Positions 34,515 to 42,249 of a stretch of DNA of 50,497 nt are shown piece by piece. Each line of letters opens with the position of its first letter. Within the stretch, counting starts at the first letter, position 1. This stretch comes from an uncultured Acetobacteraceae bacterium (GTDB lineage Bacteria; Pseudomonadota; Alphaproteobacteria; Acetobacterales; Acetobacteraceae): NCBI GenBank assembly GCA_903918315.1, contig CAIXEA010000145.1, positions 1 through 50,497 on the forward strand, in the 5' to 3' direction. The notes under the pieces are model-generated. The model saw only the letters and a list, made by a program, of their open reading frames with translations, ran no database searches and had not been told where the DNA came from. The position numbers and the translations under genes were made by a program.

Positions 34515-34925
34515 ATGACTGAGCGAACCTTCAAGGTCACCAAATCCGACGCGGAATGGCGCCAGAGCCTGACGCCGGAGCAGTATTATGTGATGCGCGC
34601 GCACGGGACCGAGCGCCCGGGCACCTGCGCCCTGCTGCTGGAAAAACGGCCCGGCCGGTTCACCTGCGCCGGCTGTGAAACGCCGTTATTCGCCGCCGCC
34701 GGCAAATTCGAAAGCGGCACCGGCTGGCCCAGCTTCAACGATCCCATCGAGGGCGCCGTTGAAACCACGATCGACCGCAGCCATGGCATGGTTCGGACCG
34801 AGGTGCATTGCGCCACCTGCGGCAGCCATCTGGGGCATGTCTTCGATGATGGCCCGGCGCCAACCTATCTTCGGTATTGCATCAACGGCGTGGCGATGGA
34901 CTTCGTGCCAGAGGCCGCTTCGTAG
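34515..34925 (+). CDS. msrB: Peptide-methionine (R)-S-oxide reductase MsrB
   Basis: 136 aa, normal length. Two zinc Cys pairs (CAGC in FTCAGCETPLF and CATC in VHCATCGSHLGHVFDDG), the substrate motif ESGTGWPSF, and the catalytic Cys in RYCINGVAMDF, where most homologues read RYCINSASLRF. It reduces methionine-R-sulfoxide, complementing MsrA. The start at 34515 (MTERTF) matches the usual family N-terminus. With no signal peptide it should act in the cytoplasm, unlike the exported MsrA beside it, unless another start is used. Confidence 0.95.
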   Translation: MTERTFKVTKSDAEWRQSLTPEQYYVMRAHGTERPGTCALLLEKRPGRFTCAGCETPLFAAAGKFESGTGWPSFNDPIEGAVETTIDRSHGMVRTEVHCATCGSHLGHVFDDGPAPTYLRYCINGVAMDFVPEAAS

Positions 34926-34953
34926 CCGCATACAGCGACGTCCCGCGGGTGCC

Positions 34954-35331
34954 TCAGTTGGTGAGGCGTACGCGGTTCAGCGCTGCGATATGCTGCTCGG
35001 CCACGGCAGCGGCATCCGCCTCGATCGCCCGGTAACACGCCACCACGGCGGCCCCGACCGGGGTCAGGCTGGCCCCGCCACCACCGCTGCCACCCGCGGC
35101 GGTGGCGACGACGGGACTGCCAAGCCCGCGATTGAGATCTTCGACCAGTTCCCAGGTGCGGCGATAGGACATGCGCAAGGCCCGCCCCGCCGCGGAGATG
35201 GAACCGGCGCTGGCGATCGCCTCCAGCACCGCGACCTTGCCGGGGCCGATTCGGACGCCGCAGGCAAGATCGACCCGGACGCTCAGTTGGTCATCCGCCC
35301 CGACAGACGCGATCGATTTGGCTTTGGGCAT
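34954..35331 (-). CDS. modE: ModE-like winged-helix molybdate regulator, DNA-binding domain only
   Basis: 125 aa. It matches the N-terminal LysR-like winged-helix domain of ModE: GPGKVAVLEAIASAGSISAAGRALRMSYRRTWELVEDLN is the characteristic helix-turn-helix and dimer region. The chain ends without the two C-terminal molybdate-binding (MopI) domains of E. coli ModE, as in the short ModE-type regulators common in alphaproteobacteria. A Gly-rich linker (GGSGGGG) lies near residue 85. It diverges from modA across 102 bases that contain a Mo-box palindrome. It probably represses modA and perhaps itself; whether it senses molybdate directly is unclear. Confidence 0.82.
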   Translation of the reverse strand: MPKAKSIASVGADDQLSVRVDLACGVRIGPGKVAVLEAIASAGSISAAGRALRMSYRRTWELVEDLNRGLGSPVVATAAGGSGGGGASLTPVGAAVVACYRAIEADAAAVAEQHIAALNRVRLTN

Positions 35332-35402
35332 AGCGCGAACTGAACCACGGGCGGTCCGGTGCCGGCAAGGGCTGGCACGAACGTGACCATCGATGGGCTT
35401 GT

Positions 35403-35426
35403 CGCTATATCCAATAGGGTATATCG
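35403..35426. promoter_or_regulatory. Candidate Mo-box (ModE operator) between modE and modA
   Basis: CGCTATAT-N8-GTATATCG is an inverted repeat matching at 6 of 8 positions per arm (CG.TATA.), with the same arm length and 8-base spacer as the E. coli modA operator (CGTTATAT-N8-ACATAACG, from memory). It ends 8 bases before the modA start, so bound ModE would block modA transcription or initiation. It lies 72 bases from the modE start codon. Confidence 0.75.
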
Positions 35427-35433
35427 CCCTCTC

Positions 35434-36198
35434 ATGCACCGTATCCACAGCCTCCTGCTTCTCGCCGGGCTTTTGCTCGTTCCCCTGACGGCTTACGCCC
35501 AGGGCCTGACGGTGATGGCGGCCGCCAGCCTGACCGACGCTCTGCGCAATATTGGCCAGACATGGGAGCACGCGGGTCATCCGAAGCTCAGCCTGTCGTT
35601 TGGTTCCAGCTCCACCCTGGCCCGTCAGATCGAACAGGGGGCGCCGGTGAACCTGTTTGCCTCCGCCGACGAGAAATGGATGGATTATCTGGCCACGCGC
35701 GGCCTGGTCGCGGTTGATAGCCGGGTCAGCCTGCTGGGCAACGATCTGGTGCTGATCACCCCGGCCGCGCAGGCACGGCCGGTGACGATCGCGCCCGGCC
35801 TTGACCTGGTGGCCCTGCTCGGCCCCGGCGACCGCCTGGCGGTGGGTGACCCCGGGCATGTGCCGGTCGGGCTTTATGCCCAGCAGGCGCTGCGCACGCT
35901 GGGCTTATGGACCGCGATCGAGCCCCGCCTGGCGCGCACCGAGGATGTCCGGGCGGCCTTGCGTTTCGTTGAACGGGGGGAGGCGCCGTTCGGCATCGTC
36001 TATGCCACCGACGCCGCGATTTCGAAGGGGGTCAGCGTCGCCGGGATCTTCCCCGCCAACAGCCATGAGCCGATCAGATATCCGTTCGCGGTGGTGAAGG
36101 GCGGGGATACGGCGGAGGCGCGCGCGTTGCTGGCGTTTCTGGACAGCCCGCCCGCGCGGGGGATTTTCGTGCGCCACGGATTCAGCACACCGCGTTAG
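35434..36198 (+). CDS. modA: Molybdate ABC transporter substrate-binding protein ModA
   Basis: 254 aa with a Sec signal peptide (MHRIHSLLLLAGLLLVPLTAYA) and a mature start GLTVMAAASLTDALRNIG, the family entry motif with the oxyanion-binding AASL. Further ModA motifs are LSFGSSSTLARQIEQGAPVNLFASAD and the AIGDPGHVPVGLYAQQAL-like stretch, here LAVGDPGHVPVGLYAQQAL. The ATG at 35434 is chosen because the signal peptide begins there and a Mo-box ends just upstream. No modB or modC follows: the next gene is on the other strand, so the permease and ATPase must be elsewhere. Confidence 0.92.
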   Translation: MHRIHSLLLLAGLLLVPLTAYAQGLTVMAAASLTDALRNIGQTWEHAGHPKLSLSFGSSSTLARQIEQGAPVNLFASADEKWMDYLATRGLVAVDSRVSLLGNDLVLITPAAQARPVTIAPGLDLVALLGPGDRLAVGDPGHVPVGLYAQQALRTLGLWTAIEPRLARTEDVRAALRFVERGEAPFGIVYATDAAISKGVSVAGIFPANSHEPIRYPFAVVKGGDTAEARALLAFLDSPPARGIFVRHGFSTPR

Positions 36199-36250
36199 AA
36201 CCATACCGGGTTGTTAACCGTCGGGCGATTCAACCTGAACCGGTCTTGCT

Positions 36251-37282
36251 CTAACGGGCGCGACGCACCGTGTAATCCGCCACGTCCATTAGGGCGTGGC
36301 GAATGGGTCCCGGCGGAAAGATGGTCAAGGCGGCCTTGGCATCATGCGCGAACGCGGCCGCGCGGGTCAGTGTCGCGGCGATCGCATCATGGCGTTCCAT
36401 CAGCAGCAGGGCATGGTCCATATCCGAGTCGGTCTGATCGGACTGTTCGATGGTGCGCTGCCAAAAGGCCCGCTCGATCTCATCGCCGGCCTGATAGGCG
36501 ACCAGGATGGGCAAAGTGAATTTGCCTTCTCTGAAATCGTCGCCCACGGTCTTGCCAAGCTTCGCCTGATCCGCGGAATAGTCCAGGGCGTCGTCCACGA
36601 GTTGGAATGCCATCCCGAGATTCATACCATAGTCAGCCAGCGCCCGCTCCTCGGCCTCCGGACGTTCCGAAATCACGGCGCCCACCTGGCAGGCGGCCGC
36701 GAACAGCGCCGCGGTCTTGCCTTTGATGACGTCCAGATAGCGGCTTTCCGGTGTTGAGAGGTCGTTCTGGGTCGCCAGTTGCAGCACTTCGCCCTCCGCG
36801 ATCGTCGCAGCCGCGTGCGACAGGATGCCCAGAACCTTCAACGAGCCGTCACCGACCATCAGTTGGAAAGCGCGGGCAAACAGGAAATCGCCGACGAGGA
36901 CGGAGGCTTTGTTGCCAAACACCGCGTTGGCGGAGGCAAGCCCCCGGCGCAACAGGCTTTCGTCCACTACATCGTCATGCAGCAGGGTGGCGGTATGAAT
37001 GAACTCCACACAGGCCGCGAGATCGACATGGCGGCTACCGCCGTACCCGCACAAGCGGGCTGATGCGAGCGTAAGCAGCGGACGCAGGCGCTTCCCCCCG
37101 GCCGCGACGATATGCGCGGCCAACTGCGGGATCAACGCGACCGGGCTATCCATGCGGGCCACGATGGCGCGATTGCACGCTTGCAGGTCAGCCGCAACCA
37201 ACGTGACCAGCGCGGTCAGGGCGTCTTCCGGCTCAGCCGCCGCGGCCCCGGTAGCATCAAAAGGTTCGGCGACAACGCCCAA
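36251..37282 (-). CDS. ispB: Polyprenyl (octaprenyl/decaprenyl) diphosphate synthase
   Basis: 343 aa, long-chain trans-prenyltransferase that builds the ubiquinone side chain from isopentenyl diphosphate. First aspartate-rich motif: TATLLHDDVVDESLLRRG (DDxxD about residue 95). Second: AFQLVDDALDYS. GGKRLRPLL near residue 65 binds the homoallylic substrate, and GKT and REGKFTLP also fit. The likely initiation codon is TTG at 37282, with GGAG 6 bases upstream, since no ATG lies at the family start. It is divergent from the DUF2007/methyltransferase pair, an arrangement common in alphaproteobacteria. Chain length cannot be read with certainty. Confidence 0.9.
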   Translation of the reverse strand: MGVVAEPFDATGAAAAEPEDALTALVTLVAADLQACNRAIVARMDSPVALIPQLAAHIVAAGGKRLRPLLTLASARLCGYGGSRHVDLAACVEFIHTATLLHDDVVDESLLRRGLASANAVFGNKASVLVGDFLFARAFQLMVGDGSLKVLGILSHAAATIAEGEVLQLATQNDLSTPESRYLDVIKGKTAALFAAACQVGAVISERPEAEERALADYGMNLGMAFQLVDDALDYSADQAKLGKTVGDDFREGKFTLPILVAYQAGDEIERAFWQRTIEQSDQTDSDMDHALLLMERHDAIAATLTRAAAFAHDAKAALTIFPPGPIRHALMDVADYTVRRAR

Positions 37283-37403
37283 CGCGAACTCCAGGCAATG
37301 AATGATTGAAACAATCGCGGCGATTCTTGCGTCTTGCCGGGATGACGATCGTCTTTCTTAACAGCCCATCGCGCGTCCGGCCACCCCCGAGGCCATTCCC
37401 GTG

Positions 37404-37435
37404 GTCACCGCCATGATCACCGCCATGATCACCGC
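37404..37435. repeat. 12-bp tandem microrepeat between ispB and DUF2007 gene
   Basis: The unit ATCACCGCCATG occurs about 2.7 times in a row (first copy begins GTC), inside the 197-base gap between the divergent genes. The rest of that gap shows only the presumed promoters. No protein or RNA role is apparent. Confidence 0.6.
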
Positions 37436-37489
37436 GGGGGCCTGGGGCCACGTTGGACGTGCCGGGACGCGACAGGCAGGATGGTCGCC

Positions 37490-37696
37490 ATGCACCCAAT
37501 CGCCACATCGACCAACCCCGTTCGCCTGTCCTTTCTGGCTGCTTTGCTGGCGGATGCCGGGATCGCGACGGTTCTGCTGGACACGCATGCCAGCGTCATG
37601 GACGGCAGCATCGGCGCCATTCCCAGGCGCCTGTGCGTGGCCGACGACGATCTGGCGCAGGCCCGCCGGGTGTTGCGTGAGGCGGGGGAACCATGA
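37490..37696 (+). CDS. DUF2007 small protein (putative signal-transducing protein)
   Basis: 68 aa, matching the DUF2007 pattern: a short alpha/beta domain with LSFLAALLADAGIATVLLDTHAS and a C-terminal LCVADDDLAQARRVLREAG. CAGG 9 bases upstream favours the ATG at 37490 over one at 37481. The stop overlaps the start of the methyltransferase gene (ATGA at 37693-37696), so the two are translated together. DUF2007 domains resemble small regulatory ferredoxin-like or PII-like folds; no function is established. Confidence 0.75.
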   Translation: MHPIATSTNPVRLSFLAALLADAGIATVLLDTHASVMDGSIGAIPRRLCVADDDLAQARRVLREAGEP

Positions 37697-38427
37697 CCGG
37701 ATTCACGATGGGGCACCTGTTGGGCGGCCGGATCCATCACATGCAGCCCGCCGCGGGTTTTCGCACCGGGATCGAGCCGGTTCTGGTGGCCGCGAGTATC
37801 GGCGCTCGCGCGGGACAGCGGGTCTTGGAAGGCGGCACCGGCTCCGGCGCGGCTCTCCTTTGTCTTTTGACCCGGGTACCGGGCCTGTCGGGTCTCGGCA
37901 TTGAGATCGATCCCGGCCAGGCCGATCTGGCAGCGCGCAACGCGGCCGCCAATGGGCTGGGTGGGATGCAGGTGGTGCATGGCGATCTCACGATAACGGC
38001 GCCCGCGGGGTCCTTTGATCATGCCTTCGCCAATCCGCCCTATCACGCCGCCGGCGGGACCGCCTCGCCGGATGCCGCGCGGGAACGGGCCAAACGCGGT
38101 TCGCCGGGTTTATTGGGGGACTGGGCCGCGGCTTTGGCGCGCGCCCTGCGCCCGCGGGGCACGTTGACCTTCATCCTGCCCTCGGCCGCGCTTCCATTCG
38201 GGATCGCCGCCATGGCCGCGGCGGGTGCCCCGGTGGACGCCATCCTGCCGCTATGGCCCAAGCCCGGGGTGGCCGCGAAACTGAGCATCATACGCGGGAT
38301 CAAATCCGGCCGGGGGGCGTTACGCCTGCTGCCCGGTTTGCAACTGCACGGCCCGGATGGGGCATTCACCGCCGAAGCCGACGCCATTTTGCGCGGTGGC
38401 GGGCCGCTGGCCCTTACTGATCGTTGA
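37693..38427 (+). CDS. SAM-dependent methyltransferase, TrmN6 (tRNA1Val m6A) family
   Basis: 244 aa. The SAM-binding motif is VLEGGTGSGAALL (about 45-57), followed by the acidic strand-2 end GIEID (Glu71). The catalytic N-P-P-Y (114-117) in FANPPYHAAGG is typical of N6-adenine methyltransferases. The family's best known member modifies A37 of tRNA1(Val); bacterial relatives may act on other RNA or protein targets. It is translationally coupled to the DUF2007 gene. Its last 14 bases overlap the tail of a small gene on the other strand. Confidence 0.85.
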   Translation: MTGFTMGHLLGGRIHHMQPAAGFRTGIEPVLVAASIGARAGQRVLEGGTGSGAALLCLLTRVPGLSGLGIEIDPGQADLAARNAAANGLGGMQVVHGDLTITAPAGSFDHAFANPPYHAAGGTASPDAARERAKRGSPGLLGDWAAALARALRPRGTLTFILPSAALPFGIAAMAAAGAPVDAILPLWPKPGVAAKLSIIRGIKSGRGALRLLPGLQLHGPDGAFTAEADAILRGGGPLALTDR

Positions 38428-38692
38428 GGTTGGGGTGGCGCAGGTACCAGAGCCGCTCATGGGCGGCGACGAGGCTTTCCATATTCCGGCGGCGCGTGCC
38501 GTCGGGGGTGAGCGGACGCCGGGTCAGCATCATCTCCAGCACTTGCAGCAACTGTTCGGCCACCTGAAAATCAGCCTGATCGCATGCGTGATGGAAGGCG
38601 ATCAGAATTTTGTCTGACAGTCTGCGGCTATAGCGCGGCGCGCCACCGGTTCCGCCGTCACGTGCGAGATCTTCGTCCGACTGACTCACCAC
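38414..38692 (-). CDS. Small conserved hypothetical protein
   Basis: About 92 aa from a GTG near 38692 or 38689, with AGGGG upstream. It is helical and charged, with LSDKILIAFHHACDQADFQV, AEQLLQVLEMMLTRRPL and RRRNMESLVAAHERLWYLRHP. I recall similar small proteins in many Rhizobiales and Rhodospirillales genomes but no known function. There is no signal peptide or membrane segment. It overlaps the convergent methyltransferase gene by 14 bases. The 213 bases between its start and the nrdB stop hold no gene I recognise. Confidence 0.65.
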   Translation of the reverse strand: MVSQSDEDLARDGGTGGAPRYSRRLSDKILIAFHHACDQADFQVAEQLLQVLEMMLTRRPLTPDGTRRRNMESLVAAHERLWYLRHPNLNDQ

Positions 38693-38905
38693 TGCCCCTA
38701 TTTCTGCGAGTCCCAAGGGTTCACCCGTGGGTGCGCGGATCAGGGTTCCCCCTGTGCCGCGCGATTGTGCTGTCGCCCTGTGCTTGTCTTGCGGTCCCCA
38801 GGACCTGCGCGGCCCGGGGATCGCAATAGAAAGTTACACGAACCCTCAGGCTGGCACCAGAGGTGGGTTTTCGCTCGAAGGCGCTCGGGACGGCAGCAGC
38901 CGGTG

Positions 38906-39955
38906 TCAGTCGTTGAACGCCGTTTGTTCCAGACCCGTCATGGCCGTGGGGAGCGCGTCGAACGCCTCCTCCCAGCTGCCGATGGTAGAGGCCTTGCTAT
39001 ATTCTGTTGCTCTGTTCTCAAAGAAATTCGCGTGCTCAACCGCGTTGAGCATCTCATCGAGCCAGGGCAGCGGGTTTTTTTCGACCTTGTAGAGCTGATT
39101 CAACCCCAGTTCGATCAACCGCCGATCGGCGATATAGCGGATATATTGCTTCACTTCCGCGGCGGCGAGACCCTCGATCGCACCCTGCTCGAAGGCCAGG
39201 TCGATGAACGAATCTTCGTGATTAACGATCGTCGCGCAGGAGATATATATGTCGCGTTTCAGTTCTTCGGTCCAAATATCTGGATTTTCCTGGACGAATG
39301 TACGGAATAATTTGATGATCGACTGACAATGGAGCGATTCATCGCGCACCGACCAGGTGATGATCTGTCCCATCCCTTTCATTTTCCCGAATCGCGGAAA
39401 ATTGAGCAGGATCGCGAAGGACGCGAAGAGTTGCAGGCCTTCGGTGAAGGCGCCGAACGCGGCCAGCGTGCGGGCGATCTCGTGGCGCGACTCCATCGTG
39501 AAGCCGTGCATATAATCGTATTTATCCTTCATCTCTTTGTATTTGAGGAAGGCCTGGTACTCGATTTCCGGCATGCCGATGGTGTCGAGCAGATGGCTGT
39601 AAGCCGCGATATGCACGGTTTCGATATTCGAGAACGCGGACAGCATCATCAGCACTTCGGTGGGTTTGAACACCTGCGCGTAGAGCTTCATGTAGCAGTT
39701 GTTCACCTCGACGTCGGCCTGGGTGAAGAAGCGGAAGATCTGCGACAGCAGGTTCCGCTCCCCATCCGTCAGATTGCGATGCCAATCCTTGACGTCGTCG
39801 GCGAGCGGCACTTCCTCCGGCAGCCAGTGGACCCGCTGCTGCATGAGCCAGGCATCGTAAGCCCAGGGGTAGCGAAACGGCTTATAGACCGGATTTTCCG
39901 TCAGCAGGTCGAACCGGACGGGATGTTCGTCTGCTGTTTGTTGCGGGCCGGCCAT
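38906..39955 (-). CDS. nrdB: Ribonucleotide reductase class Ia, beta subunit
   Basis: 349 aa. It makes the tyrosyl radical that NrdA needs to reduce ribonucleotides. All di-iron ligands and the radical Tyr fall at the same spacings as in E. coli R2: Asp81, Glu112, His115, Tyr119 (NIETVHIAAYSHLLD), Glu172 (TEGLQLF), Glu206 and His209 (VRDESLH). The start at 39955 (MAGPQQ) is preferred; the frame is open much further upstream but enters atpI antisense. The alpha subunit gene is not adjacent. The gene diverges from the atp operon across 272 bases that contain a short palindrome at 40035 and the atp promoter. Confidence 0.95.
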   Translation of the reverse strand: MAGPQQTADEHPVRFDLLTENPVYKPFRYPWAYDAWLMQQRVHWLPEEVPLADDVKDWHRNLTDGERNLLSQIFRFFTQADVEVNNCYMKLYAQVFKPTEVLMMLSAFSNIETVHIAAYSHLLDTIGMPEIEYQAFLKYKEMKDKYDYMHGFTMESRHEIARTLAAFGAFTEGLQLFASFAILLNFPRFGKMKGMGQIITWSVRDESLHCQSIIKLFRTFVQENPDIWTEELKRDIYISCATIVNHEDSFIDLAFEQGAIEGLAAAEVKQYIRYIADRRLIELGLNQLYKVEKNPLPWLDEMLNAVEHANFFENRATEYSKASTIGSWEEAFDALPTAMTGLEQTAFND

Positions 39956-40034
39956 GCTGAGAGGGCTCCATTGTGCTTTTCGAGGGGTGCTCGTGTGCGT
40001 TTCGCGGGGTGTTCGGGGATTCGCATCGCCGATG

Positions 40035-40047
40035 CCACAGATTGTGG
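40035..40047. promoter_or_regulatory. Palindrome upstream of nrdB
   Basis: CCACA-GAT-TGTGG is a perfect 5-3-5 inverted repeat, 80 bases before the nrdB start. A second 5-3-5 palindrome, GCAAT-GGT-ATTGC, lies at 40070-40082. NrdR boxes upstream of ribonucleotide reductase genes have similar outer half-sites but a longer spacer, so the NrdR assignment does not fit well. The rest of 39956-40227 holds only the atp promoter at 40161. Confidence 0.3.
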
Positions 40048-40160
40048 TTCGAATGGGTTTGTGACGCAAGCAATGGTATTGCCTGCGGCGCCGGGCCGGC
40101 TGGATGGGTGCTTCGGAGCCGAATGATGCCGTTCGTGTGCAAACAGGCGCCGCCGCGTTC

Positions 40161-40189
40161 TTGACACCCTCCGTACCCGCCTGTAGCAA
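40161..40189 (+). promoter_or_regulatory. Sigma-70 promoter for the atp (F0) operon
   Basis: TTGACA at 40161-40166 and TAGCAA at 40184-40189 are separated by 17 bases, 38 bases upstream of the atpI start. The consensus -35 and optimal spacing make this the best promoter in the window. Confidence 0.6.
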
Positions 40190-40227
40190 GCGCCGGCTTT
40201 CCGGCAAGAGCTTTGCCAGGAGCGAGC

Positions 40228-40536
40228 ATGAACAAGGAAACGGGCGGCCCGGACGGCTCTTTCGAGAGTCGGCTGCAAGCAGCCCGATCGAAGCAGGGAC
40301 TCGATACCCCGCCGAAGCCCCAGGGACCAGATCCCGCGGGCGTCGGCAAATCCGCATGGGGAATCGGACTGCGGGTGGGTGTTGAGATGGTGTCGGCTCT
40401 GGTCGTGGCGCTCGCCATCGGCTACGGGCTTGACCAGGTCCTCGGCACCAGGCCTTTTCTGTTGTTGGTGTTCCTCCCGCTTGGTATGGCGGCCGGGATA
40501 ATGAACGTTTGGCGCCTGGTTGGGCGTCGCGGCTAA
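40228..40536 (+). CDS. atpI: ATP synthase protein I (AtpI)
   Basis: 102 aa from the ATG at 40228 (AGGAG 5 bases upstream). A hydrophilic N-terminal about 50 residues is followed by two transmembrane helices (GVEMVSALVVALAIGYGLDQ and FLLLVFLPLGMAAGIMNVW), as in the AtpI/Atp1 family. It is thought to help assemble the c-ring or handle Mg2+ and is not part of the final enzyme. First gene of atpI-B-E-F'-F. Confidence 0.88.
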   Translation: MNKETGGPDGSFESRLQAARSKQGLDTPPKPQGPDPAGVGKSAWGIGLRVGVEMVSALVVALAIGYGLDQVLGTRPFLLLVFLPLGMAAGIMNVWRLVGRRG

Positions 40537-40553
40537 GATAGGGGACTGGCAGA

Positions 40554-41312
40554 GTGGCGGCCGAAGGACAAAGCAGCATCGACGCGCTGGGCCAGTTCGT
40601 TCTGGAGCCCGCGCTGGGGCCGATCGGCCACTTCGTGAATTTCACCCAGGCGAACCTCATGATGGTCGTCGCCTCGGCTCTCGTGCTGGGATTGCTCTGG
40701 CTGGGAATGCGCCCCCGCGCGATGGTCCCCGGTCGGCTGCAGGCGGCCGCCGAGATGTGCTACGAAACCGTGATGAATATGTGTGTCGAGCAGATCGGTC
40801 ACGAGGGTAAGAAATTCTTCCCGATCGTGTTCTGCCTGTTCTTCTTCATCCTGTTCGGCAATTTTCTGGGCGTTTACCCGTATTTCTTCACCTTCACGAG
40901 CCATGTGGCGAACACCCTCGCCTTGTCGTCCTTCGTGTTCATCCTGGTGACGTTCATCGCGATCAAAGAGCACGGGTTGCACTTCTTCAGCTACTTCCTG
41001 CCCAAGGGCGTGCCCGTCGCCCTGGCGCCGCTGATGGTGCTGATCGAGCTGATCTCCTACCTCTCGCGCATCGTTTCCCTCTCCGTGCGTCTCTTCGCCA
41101 ACATGATGGCGGGCCACGTGATGCTGGAAGTGTTCGGGAGTTTTATCGTCATGCTGGGGCTGGCCGGCGGCATCTTCTTCATTCCCGCGGGTCTCTCGCT
41201 GGCAGTGAACACGATGCTGATCGGTTTTGAGCTTCTGGTCGCGACCTTGCAGGCATACGTGTTCGCCATCCTGACCTGCATCTACCTCCACGACGCGGTT
41301 CATCTGCACTAA
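40554..41312 (+). CDS. atpB: F0F1 ATP synthase subunit a
   Basis: 252 aa with a GTG start at 40554 (GGGG about 9 bases upstream). This integral membrane stator protein provides the proton half-channels. The essential Arg (about residue 179) is in LSVRLFANMMAGHVMLEVFG, and the C-terminal helix contains LQAYVFAILTCIYLHDAVHLH. FFFILFGNFLGVYPYFFTFT is the expected second-helix region. Second gene of the operon, 17 bases after atpI. Confidence 0.95.
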   Translation: MAAEGQSSIDALGQFVLEPALGPIGHFVNFTQANLMMVVASALVLGLLWLGMRPRAMVPGRLQAAAEMCYETVMNMCVEQIGHEGKKFFPIVFCLFFFILFGNFLGVYPYFFTFTSHVANTLALSSFVFILVTFIAIKEHGLHFFSYFLPKGVPVALAPLMVLIELISYLSRIVSLSVRLFANMMAGHVMLEVFGSFIVMLGLAGGIFFIPAGLSLAVNTMLIGFELLVATLQAYVFAILTCIYLHDAVHLH

Positions 41313-41390
41313 CCGCGTCTCGCCTCTCTTGAACAGCGTGGGCGGCGTCCGCCTCCCCGCGCAAACCGGATACGAAAGGAAAACCGGACT

Positions 41391-41615
41391 ATGGACGTAC
41401 ATTCCGCTAAGATGCTGGGCGCCGGCATTGCCATGATCGCTCTCGCCGGGGTCGGCGTCGGCATGGGCTCGATCTTCTCCTCGCTGGTGTCCAGCGTGGC
41501 CCGCAATCCGGCTTCGCGCGACAGCGTGTTCGGTCTGGCCATTCTCGGCTTCGCGTTGACGGAAGCGGTCGCGCTCTACGCGCTCGTTATCGCCTTCATC
41601 ATTCTGTTCGTCTGA
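41391..41615 (+). CDS. atpE: F0F1 ATP synthase subunit c
   Basis: 74 aa, a two-helix hairpin proteolipid of the rotor ring. Helix 1 has the Gly-rich [10 protein letters not shown], the polar loop is ARNP (37-40), and the proton-carrying carboxylate is Glu58 in [13 protein letters not shown]. The Glu points to an H+-type ring, without the extra polar residues expected for Na+ binding. A GGAAAACC stretch precedes the ATG. Confidence 0.97.
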   Translation: MDVHSAKMLGAGIAMIALAGVGVGMGSIFSSLVSSVARNPASRDSVFGLAILGFALTEAVALYALVIAFIILFV

Positions 41616-41654
41616 TCGGGGCGGGCGCGCTGTCGCGGCGCGCCCGATGAACGC

Positions 41655-42233
41655 ATGAAGCCGCTCCGCCGGGTCATCCCGTTCGCCTTGAGTCTGTCGC
41701 TGCTTCCGGCCGCCGCCATGGCGGAAGGGATGCCGCAACTTGACTTCAAGAACCCACTCACCACCAGCCAGGTGGTTTGGGGGGCGATTATCTTCGTCGT
41801 GCTCTATATCCTCGCCTCCCGCTTCGCATTGCCGAAGGTCGCTGATGTGCTGGAAGAGAGGGCGACGCATATCGCACGCGATCTGGAAACCGCTCAATCC
41901 TCCAAGGCAAAAGCCGACGCCGGCATGGCCGAGTCGGTCGCTGCCACGGCCAAGGCCCGCGCTGAAGCCCAGGCGGCGATCAACACCGCCCTGGAAACCG
42001 CCAAGGGAGCCGCCGCCGCACAGGCCGCGGCCGTCAACGCCCGGCTCGAACAGCAACTGAGCGACGCGGAAACGCAAATCGCCCAGGCGCGAACCCAGGC
42101 CATGAGCGCATTGCGCGAAGTGGCAACCGAAACCGCCGCGACCGTTGTGTCTCGTCTGACCGGGTTCGCACCGGATCAGCAGCGGCTCGATGGTGCCATC
42201 CAAACGGCGCTCGCCGCCCGCGGCGCCGGCTGA
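41655..42233 (+). CDS. atpF': F0F1 ATP synthase subunit b' with N-terminal leader
   Basis: 192 aa. The first about 25 residues (MKPLRRVIPFALSLSLLPAAAMA) look like a cleavable signal or an extra helix. The true membrane anchor follows, QVVWGAIIFVVLYILASRFAL, and then a long Ala/Glu/Gln-rich helix forming the peripheral stalk. Paired b and b' genes are typical of photosynthetic bacteria and alphaproteobacteria. Third of the membrane-sector genes after a and c, 39 bases downstream of atpE. Confidence 0.9.
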   Translation: MKPLRRVIPFALSLSLLPAAAMAEGMPQLDFKNPLTTSQVVWGAIIFVVLYILASRFALPKVADVLEERATHIARDLETAQSSKAKADAGMAESVAATAKARAEAQAAINTALETAKGAAAAQAAAVNARLEQQLSDAETQIAQARTQAMSALREVATETAATVVSRLTGFAPDQQRLDGAIQTALAARGAG

Positions 42234-42249
42234 AAAGGGGCACTGACCC

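Noticed and set aside
38700-38905. Possible small RNA or tRNA in the gap upstream of the 38414 gene
   Set aside because: A GGTTCACCC stretch recalls a T-arm, but no acceptor stem or anticodon arm can be folded around it, and no gene could be supported.
40035-40047. NrdR box upstream of nrdB
   Set aside because: The palindrome has a 3-base spacer, not the 6-base central region of NrdR sites, and its pair lies 35 bases away, not at a whole number of helical turns. Kept only as an unassigned palindrome.
39956-40660. Extension of the nrdB frame upstream by about 235 codons
   Set aside because: It would be antisense to atpI and the atp promoter. All conserved NrdB sequence lies after 39955, which starts at a normal family position.
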